From SIG636 sp045604285 (GTDB taxonomy: Bacteria > Bacillota > Clostridia > Oscillospirales > CAG-382): a stretch of 13,137 nucleotides of DNA. Positions 6,421 through 11,065 of this stretch are shown here, in pieces (the first letter of the stretch is position 1; each line of letters begins with the position of its first letter). The position numbers were made by a program, and so were the translations under genes. Where the stretch lies: the NCBI GenBank assembly GCA_045604285.1, contig JAZUNS010000142.1, forward strand, positions 1-13,137, written 5' to 3'. The notes under the pieces are model-generated. The model saw only the letters and a list, made by a program, of their open reading frames with translations. It had not been told where the DNA came from and ran no database searches.

Positions 6421-7165
6421 TTTGTTGTTCCTCCCTCCGTTTTAATATCTGCCTGCTCGGCGTGTGCGCTATGGCAACGCCAAACACCTGCTTTACACCG
6501 CAGGTCTTAAGCAGCTGGGCGCAACCGCCCATGGTAGTGCCCGTAGTTACTATATCGTCGGCAATCAAAACCCTGCGATAGGGAAGCTTGCCGTTTACAA
6601 GCTCTGCATCGTTTATCATAAATCTGGTCTTTACGGCAAACCCACGGTACTCTCTGCTAAGTCGCTTTTGCTCACCCTTGGCACCGGTATGCTTAATAAG
6701 CGGCTTGCATTCAATATTTAACAGCCCTGCAAGCTGTTCGGCAATAAGCCTTGCGTGGTCAAAGCCGTATAGGTCTATGCCCTTTTTATTCCTCGGTACG
6801 TAGCAAATACAATCAAAATTTATACCCTTGCCTGAGGTTTCGTGTATTCTGTCCCTCATCAGCTTGGCAAGATATCTAAGCTCGTGGTCAACCGTCTTTT
6901 GCTTAATAAAATAAGCTATGCGCTGTGCGGCGTTCCCTTCGTACTCATAAACTCTGTAAAAATTAAGGCAAGGTGAAACCTTAACGCAACGGCAGCTTGC
7001 TACTGCCTTGCCGCAATCACCGCAAGGGCGCTGTATCAGCTGCGAGTACATGGGGCTGCATTCCCCGCAAAACGGATAAGCTGCAGACTCCACCGCTTTG
7101 CTGCAAATCAAGCAGCGCTGAACAGGCTTAAAAATATAACGCAACTGTTTTTTAACGTCCGTCAA
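6404..7165 (-). CDS. comF: ComF family phosphoribosyltransferase-like protein
   Basis: 253 residues. The N-terminal part has paired cysteines that suggest zinc binding: C18/C21/C33/C36 and C48/C51/C58/C60. The C-terminal half is a type I phosphoribosyltransferase fold, with the PRPP-binding motif VLIADDIVTTGTTM at 199-212. ComF proteins act in DNA uptake in naturally competent bacteria but are also common in non-competent ones, where the role is unclear. The start is TTG, with AAAGGATG upstream; the two nearby ATGs hit stops within a few codons. It is the first gene after the strong promoter at 7191-7219 and overlaps atpB by 17 bp, so it leads the ATP synthase operon, an unusual partnership. 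Confidence 0.88.
   Translation of the reverse strand: MTDVKKQLRYIFKPVQRCLICSKAVESAAYPFCGECSPMYSQLIQRPCGDCGKAVASCRCVKVSPCLNFYRVYEYEGNAAQRIAYFIKQKTVDHELRYLAKLMRDRIHETSGKGINFDCICYVPRNKKGIDLYGFDHARLIAEQLAGLLNIECKPLIKHTGAKGEQKRLSREYRGFAVKTRFMINDAELVNGKLPYRRVLIADDIVTTGTTMGGCAQLLKTCGVKQVFGVAIAHTPSRQILKRREEQQNGRRF
6430..6438 (-). promoter_or_regulatory. Strong ribosome binding site for atpB
   Basis: On the minus strand GGAGGGAGG lies 9 nt before the atpB ATG, inside the 3' end of comF. It fixes the atpB start and allows translation independent of comF termination. Confidence 0.75.
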
Positions 7166-7190
7166 ATTCCATTCATCCTTTTATTGCAAA

Positions 7191-7219
7191 AGTATATCAC
7201 TACCAAATAAATTTGTCAA
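7191..7219 (-). promoter_or_regulatory. Sigma-A-type promoter for comF-atp operon
   Basis: On the minus strand TTGACA (7214-7219) is followed after exactly 17 nt by TATACT (7191-7196): a perfect -35 and a five-of-six -10. The predicted transcript starts close to 7184, leaving a short leader before the comF TTG codon. No other clear promoter is seen before atpB, so this probably drives all eight genes. Confidence 0.8.
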
Positions 7220-7231
7220 TAATTTGCACGG

Positions 7232-7249
7232 CTAAATTTTTCGATTTAG
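7232..7249. repeat. Inverted repeat between the divergent promoters
   Basis: CTAAAT and ATTTAG are separated by 6 nt, midway between the two -35 boxes of comF and dinB. It could be an operator for either side, or chance in A/T-rich DNA; no known regulator site is recognised. Confidence 0.3.
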
Positions 7250-7252
7250 GGG

Positions 7253-7282
7253 TTGACAAACATTTGTTCGATGGTGTATAAT
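7253..7282 (+). promoter_or_regulatory. Sigma-A-type promoter for dinB
   Basis: TTGACA (7253-7258) and TATAAT (7277-7282), both perfect consensus, with an 18-nt spacer. A LexA box lies inside the spacer and a second lies just downstream, so the promoter is probably strong but tightly repressed until DNA damage. Confidence 0.85.
7258..7269 (+). promoter_or_regulatory. LexA box 1 (SOS operator) within the dinB promoter
   Basis: AAAC-ATTT-GTTC matches the Gram-positive LexA site GAAC-N4-GTTC in seven of eight fixed positions. It begins on the last base of the -35 element and fills the first half of the spacer, where bound LexA would block RNA polymerase. It is the exact mirror of box 2. Confidence 0.75.
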
Positions 7283-7294
7283 ACTCCCCGCGCA

Positions 7295-7306
7295 GAACAA
7301 ATGTTT
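7295..7306 (+). promoter_or_regulatory. LexA box 2 downstream of the dinB -10
   Basis: GAAC-AAAT-GTTT, the exact reverse complement of box 1, one mismatch from the consensus. It covers the early transcribed region just before the ribosome binding site. The box centres are 37 bp apart, about three and a half helical turns. Confidence 0.75.
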
Positions 7307-7311
7307 GGAGG
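7307..7311 (+). promoter_or_regulatory. Ribosome binding site that sets the dinB start
   Basis: GGAGG lies 8 nt before the TTG at 7320. A longer open frame starting with a TTG at 7305 would include this site in the coding region, which argues for the shorter protein. Confidence 0.75.
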
Positions 7312-7319
7312 CGGTCCTA

Positions 7320-8552
7320 TTGTCAAGGGTAATATTTCATTCCGATGCAAACAGTTTTTTTGCTTCGGTAGAGGCGGCGCTTGACCCAAGCCTAAAGGGC
7401 AAGGCAGTTGCCGTTTGCGGCAGCGTAGAGGAGCGCCACGGTATAGTGCTTGCCCAAAGCATACCCGCAAAAAGGGCAGGGGTAAGGACGGGTATGACCG
7501 TTTCGGAGGCAAAAAAGTGTTGCGCAGGGCTTATAACGGTAAGGCCAAATTACGATGCGTACACCGAATATTCAAGGGAGCTTCGCCGCATATATGCAGA
7601 TTATTCCTCAAGGGTGGAGCCCTTCGGTATGGATGAGTGCTGGCTGGATCTAAGCTCCGGCATAAAAAATTACCGTGACGGCGTATTCGTTGCGGAAGCC
7701 CTTAAAGCTCAGGTTAAAAAGGAGCTGGATATAACCGTAAGCGTAGGCGTATCCTTTAATAAAATTTTTGCCAAGCTGGGCTCTGACCTGAAAAAGCCCG
7801 ATGCGGTTACCCTTATAAGCCGTGAAAACTATAAGGACAAGGTGTTCCCCTTGCCCGTAGAAGCGCTGTTTGGTGTTGGCAGATCCACTGCGGCGGCGCT
7901 GCATAAATACGGCATAAAAACCGTGGGAGCCTTGGCGGAATGTAACGTAGGCTTTTTGCGCAGCGCCATGGGTAAAAGCGGCGAGACCTTATGGGTATAC
8001 GCAAACGGTTTGGAAAACTCTCCCGTGCTTACTGCGGCAGAGCGACCACCCGTAAAAAGCGTAGGTAACGGGATGACGCCGCCCCGTGATTTGCGTACCG
8101 AGGATGAGGTACACAGCTTTATTTTGTGGCTTTCCATGGAGATAGGGCGGCGGCTTCGCAAATACGGCCTGCGCTGCAAAGGGGTAAGCCTTTCCTTAAG
8201 AGAGCCAAACCTGCACGTCTGTCAATTCCAAGCCCCCCTGGACAGAGAAACCGACAACGGCGGCGAGATTGCTGCAGGCGCATTCCGCCTTTTTACGGGT
8301 AAAGCGGGCAGACTTTTACCCTTGCGCTCACTTACGGTTACGGCAATTGACCTTTCCGATACAACCGCCCCGGAGCAAACGGATTTTTTTATGCCTGCGG
8401 AAAGGGCAGAAAAACGGCACGCTCTTGATACTGCGGTAGACGCCATTTGCGGCAAATTCGGTACAGATGCCATAATGCCCGCAACCCTTTGCGGCAAGGG
8501 CTTTAGCCTTAGCAGGTCGGGCAACTCCTTCCACGGGCAGGCAGACGGTTGA
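7320..8552 (+). CDS. dinB: Y-family DNA polymerase (Pol IV / DinB type)
   Basis: A 410-residue translesion polymerase starting at TTG. The catalytic acids are visible: D9 in FHSDANSFFASVE and D105-E106 in FGMDECWLD. Palm, fingers and thumb follow, with LFGVGRSTAAALHKYGIKTVG (about 183-203) as the helix-hairpin-helix region and a little-finger domain from roughly 240. QTDFF at 353-357 resembles the beta-clamp-binding motif of this family. The normal SIDE motif is MDEC here, and the N-terminal HVD is HSD, as in a divergent branch; activity is still expected as all three acids remain. Two LexA boxes at its promoter make it an SOS gene. UmuC-type naming is possible, but no UmuD-like partner is seen. 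Confidence 0.92.
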   Translation: MSRVIFHSDANSFFASVEAALDPSLKGKAVAVCGSVEERHGIVLAQSIPAKRAGVRTGMTVSEAKKCCAGLITVRPNYDAYTEYSRELRRIYADYSSRVEPFGMDECWLDLSSGIKNYRDGVFVAEALKAQVKKELDITVSVGVSFNKIFAKLGSDLKKPDAVTLISRENYKDKVFPLPVEALFGVGRSTAAALHKYGIKTVGALAECNVGFLRSAMGKSGETLWVYANGLENSPVLTAAERPPVKSVGNGMTPPRDLRTEDEVHSFILWLSMEIGRRLRKYGLRCKGVSLSLREPNLHVCQFQAPLDRETDNGGEIAAGAFRLFTGKAGRLLPLRSLTVTAIDLSDTTAPEQTDFFMPAERAEKRHALDTAVDAICGKFGTDAIMPATLCGKGFSLSRSGNSFHGQADG

Positions 8553-8577
8553 CAACGACCTAATAATGCTGTAAAAT
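8549..8577 (+). promoter_or_regulatory. Promoter for the Lgt-like gene
   Basis: TTGACA (8549-8554), overlapping the dinB stop codon, and TAAAAT (8572-8577) with a 17-nt spacer. This gives the downstream gene its own transcript besides any read-through from dinB; no terminator separates them. Confidence 0.65.
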
Positions 8578-8605
8578 TAAAGGGAAGAAACGAGGTGATA
8601 GCCCC

Positions 8606-9391
8606 ATGATACCGAATATCAATGTAAACGGCAGGATAATATCGCCCTATTTGCTGGCGGCTGTGGCAGGGGCGTTGCTTGTAGCCTTTGTTGCCTATCG
8701 GTTGGCAAAAAAGCGCTCCCTTGACGAGGAAGTCATGGTAATGGCGCTTTTGATATCCATGGTCGGGATATTTATCGGCGGTTCCTTCCTTTACGGCGTA
8801 ACCAACCTGCCGCTTTTGATAAAAATAGCGAAAAGTATAGGCAAGGTGGATGCAAAAACTCTTTTGCAAGGGCTTTTAATTGCCTTCGGCGGGCTTGTAT
8901 ATTACGGTGGCTTGTTTGGCGGCTTGCTTGCGGGATATATATATCTGCGCTGTAAAAAGGTTCCCTTGGCAGGTTATGGGGATATCGCCGCAGTTTCCAT
9001 ACCGCTTTTCCATTTCTTTGGCAGGTTGGGATGCTTTTTGTCGGGCTGTTGCTACGGCATAGAAAGCTCGGTAGGGTTTATCATGCACCATTCCCATGCA
9101 CCGGGTGCCAACGGCGTGCGCAGGTTTCCCGTACAGTTGGCAGAGGCGGCTGTAAACCTTATTATATTTGCGCTTCTGCTTTATTTGCACAAAAAAGGCA
9201 GGGCGCAGGGCAGACTGTTAAGCTTATATTTGTTGGCATATCCGCTATGCCGCTTTTTCCTTGAGTTTCTTCGCGGCGATGCCTACCGAGGCTTTGTTTT
9301 CGGGTTATCCACCTCCCAGCTTATATCTCTGGTTATATTGGCGGCAAACCTGACGTATTTAATAAAAAGAAAAAAGCTTGTGACGAGATAA
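8606..9391 (+). CDS. Lgt-like prolipoprotein diacylglyceryl transferase family protein, divergent
   Basis: 261 residues with about seven hydrophobic helices. The family outline is clear: GGLVYYGGLFGG (95-106), HFFGRLGCFLSGCCYG (136-151), RRFPVQLAEA (172-181) and FLRGD (221-225). Lgt transfers diacylglycerol from phosphatidylglycerol to the lipobox cysteine of prelipoproteins. Against E. coli Lgt, the essential histidine (H103) is a tyrosine here (Y100), and the GRIGNF asparagine is a cysteine (C143); the arginine R140 of that motif is kept. This matches a broader Lgt-related branch with GCF...GCCYG whose substrate is not clear to me, so it need not be the housekeeping Lgt. AGGTGAT lies upstream of the ATG. 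The 3' end shares DNA with the terminator hairpin. Confidence 0.75.
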   Translation: MIPNINVNGRIISPYLLAAVAGALLVAFVAYRLAKKRSLDEEVMVMALLISMVGIFIGGSFLYGVTNLPLLIKIAKSIGKVDAKTLLQGLLIAFGGLVYYGGLFGGLLAGYIYLRCKKVPLAGYGDIAAVSIPLFHFFGRLGCFLSGCCYGIESSVGFIMHHSHAPGANGVRRFPVQLAEAAVNLIIFALLLYLHKKGRAQGRLLSLYLLAYPLCRFFLEFLRGDAYRGFVFGLSTSQLISLVILAANLTYLIKRKKLVTR

Positions 9392-9414
9392 AAAGAAAAT
9401 TCGTCACAAGCTTT
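9373..9414 (-). terminator. Intrinsic terminator of asd-phosphatase, shared with the Lgt-like gene end
   Basis: A perfect 14-bp stem (GCTTGTGACGA core) with a 14-nt loop. On the minus strand it is followed by TTTTTTCTTTTTATT, a good U-tract. On the plus strand only a broken T run follows, so it works mainly for the minus strand but may also slow plus-strand transcripts. The left arm encodes the last residues of the Lgt-like protein. Confidence 0.75.
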
Positions 9415-9416
9415 AA

Positions 9417-9881
9417 CTATTTTGTAAGGTTATCCAGCAATGCGGCAACGGCTTCTTCAATCTGACAAAACGCCTTATCAAAATCACGGGTGTACCAAGG
9501 GTCGTCTATCTCGGTACCGTCGGTAAACTCCGTCAAAGCCTTAAGCTTACCTTCGGGGTCGCCGCCAAGTATCCTAAGCGCCGCCCTGTAATTTTGCTTA
9601 TCCATAACCAAAAGCAGCTCGTACCTTTGGTAATCGTCTCTTTTCAAAAGCCTTGCCTGCTTGGCAGAGCAATCAATGCCCCTATCCGCAAGCATCCGCT
9701 TGCAAATATGGTAAACACCGCCGCCGCTGCCGTCGGGATAAATGTTGTCGTCACCTACTGCCGCAGATTCCCCAAGAAAAACGCCCTCAAGTCCACGCTT
9801 GCGCACAAGGTCGTTAAACAAAAACTCTGCCGTGGGGCTGCGACAAATATTGCCGTAGCAAATAAACAAAATATTACGCAT
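9417..9881 (-). CDS. Low-molecular-weight protein tyrosine phosphatase
   Basis: 154 residues with the whole family signature: the P-loop C8-YGNI-C13-R14-S15 near the N-terminus, in which C8 is the nucleophile and R14 binds phosphate, and the general acid D127 in DDPWYTRDFD. The length is typical. Such enzymes often counteract tyrosine kinases in exopolysaccharide control or stress responses, but no kinase is visible here. The ATG is 3 bp after the asd stop, with no clear Shine-Dalgarno, so translation is probably coupled to asd. Arsenate reductases share the fold, but this active site and the DPWY motif fit the phosphatase better. Confidence 0.9.
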   Translation of the reverse strand: MRNILFICYGNICRSPTAEFLFNDLVRKRGLEGVFLGESAAVGDDNIYPDGSGGGVYHICKRMLADRGIDCSAKQARLLKRDDYQRYELLLVMDKQNYRAALRILGGDPEGKLKALTEFTDGTEIDDPWYTRDFDKAFCQIEEAVAALLDNLTK

Positions 9882-9884
9882 GGT

Positions 9885-10973
9885 TTATTTGGCTTGTATA
9901 TAGCCTTTTCTGTAAAGCATTTCTGCAATCAGAACAGCGCCGCCTGCAGCACCTCTAAGAGTGTTGTGGGAAAGGCAAACAAACTTATAATCAAAGATGG
10001 GGTCGTTTCTAAGTCTGCCTACGGAAATGCCCATGCCGCCTTCTATATTGCGGTCAACGCCCGTCTGGGGACGGTCAAATTCTTCAAAATAGGTAATAAA
10101 CTGCTTGGGTGCGCTGGGCAGTTCAAGCAACTGAGGCTCGCCCTTATACTCACGCCAGATGTTGATTATTTCATCAACAGAGGGCTTAATGCGTTTAAAG
10201 GAAAGGGAAACAGCCGCCAAGTGACCGTCAGAAACGGGTACGCGTATGCACTGTGCAGTAATAACGGGCTCGGTGTCGGCAACAATGGAATTGCCCTCGA
10301 TCTTACCCCAAATCTTCAAAGGCTCTTTTTCGGTCTTGTCTTCTTCGCCGCCTATGTAGGGGATAACGTTATCGGTCATTTCGGGCCAATCTGCAAAGGT
10401 CTTGCCTGCGCCGGAAATAGCCTGGAAGGTAGTAACGGAAGCCTTGGTTATACCAAAACGGCGGAGAGGGGTAACTGCGGGAACAAAGCTTTGGATAGAG
10501 CAGTTGGGCTTAACGGCGATAAAGCCACGCTTGGTACCAAGTCTTTCCTTTTGCTTTGCAATTATTTCAAGGTGTTCGGGGTTGATTTCGGGAATAACCA
10601 TGGGAACGTCCGGAGTCCAACGGTTGGCAGAGTTGTTGGAAACCACAGGGGTTTCTGCCTTTGCGTAAGCCTCTTCAAGGGCAAGTATCTGTTCCTTGGG
10701 CATATTAACTGCGCAGAACACAAAATCTACCAAAGCGCTTACTTCTTCAACCTTGGATGCGTCCATAACCACCATGTTTTTAACCTTTTCGGGCATGGGG
10801 GCAGCAAGCTTCCAACGGCTGCCTACGGCTTCTTCGTATGTTTTACCTGCACTGCCTGCGCTGGCTGCAAGAACGGTTATTTCAAAATAAGGATGGTTTT
10901 CAAGCAAGGTAATAAAGCGCTGACCAACCATGCCGGTTGCGCCTATAATACCGCATTTGATTTTTGCACTCAT
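9885..10973 (-). CDS. asd: Aspartate-semialdehyde dehydrogenase
   Basis: 362 residues. It reduces aspartyl phosphate to aspartate semialdehyde with NADPH, the branch point to lysine/diaminopimelate, threonine and methionine. The NADP-binding GIIGATGMVGQRF is at 8-20, the catalytic cysteine C158 in VKPNCSIQS and the catalytic R244/H251 in CIRVPVSDGH. The spacing and length match the archaeal/fungal-like branch of the family rather than the E. coli type. ATG preceded by AGGAG at 7 nt. It is the first gene of a two-gene unit with the phosphatase. No riboswitch or convincing own promoter is seen in the 90 bp upstream, so read-through from the LRR gene past the weak hairpin is possible. Confidence 0.93.
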   Translation of the reverse strand: MSAKIKCGIIGATGMVGQRFITLLENHPYFEITVLAASAGSAGKTYEEAVGSRWKLAAPMPEKVKNMVVMDASKVEEVSALVDFVFCAVNMPKEQILALEEAYAKAETPVVSNNSANRWTPDVPMVIPEINPEHLEIIAKQKERLGTKRGFIAVKPNCSIQSFVPAVTPLRRFGITKASVTTFQAISGAGKTFADWPEMTDNVIPYIGGEEDKTEKEPLKIWGKIEGNSIVADTEPVITAQCIRVPVSDGHLAAVSLSFKRIKPSVDEIINIWREYKGEPQLLELPSAPKQFITYFEEFDRPQTGVDRNIEGGMGISVGRLRNDPIFDYKFVCLSHNTLRGAAGGAVLIAEMLYRKGYIQAK

Positions 10974-11006
10974 AATAATACTCCTAAAATTTTATAATTT
11001 ATCTGC

Positions 11007-11030
11007 AAAGGGGGCTTCAAAGCCCCCTTT
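11007..11030 (-). terminator. Hairpin between the LRR gene and asd
   Basis: A GC-rich 9-bp stem (AAAGGGGGC with its complement) and a 6-nt loop lie 36 bp past the LRR stop codon. On the minus strand only three T follow, so it is a weak terminator or attenuator at best. The plus-strand T run is longer, but no plus-strand gene lies upstream. Confidence 0.5.
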
Positions 11031-11065
11031 TTAGTATTCAGTTTATGCAGTTTGTTGCAATTTGC

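Noticed and set aside
7305..7319. Earlier TTG start for dinB, adding five residues
   Set aside because: It would place the GGAGG ribosome binding site inside the coding region; the TTG at 7320 has proper spacing and gives the family N-terminus.
9417..9881. Arsenate reductase instead of tyrosine phosphatase
   Set aside because: The C-x4-C-R-S P-loop with a downstream DPWY general-acid motif fits the phosphatase; the extra redox cysteine pair of ArsC is not seen, and no arsenic genes are nearby.
9594..10997. 467-codon open frame on the plus strand opposite asd and the phosphatase
   Set aside because: It lies wholly antisense to two well-supported genes; its translation has no recognisable domain, and its openness follows from the codon usage of the opposite strand.
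10991..11020. Possible asd promoter (TTGAAG, 18 nt, TATAAA on the minus strand)
   Set aside because: The -35 would lie in the hairpin and the transcript would begin inside the ribosome binding site, leaving no usable leader.
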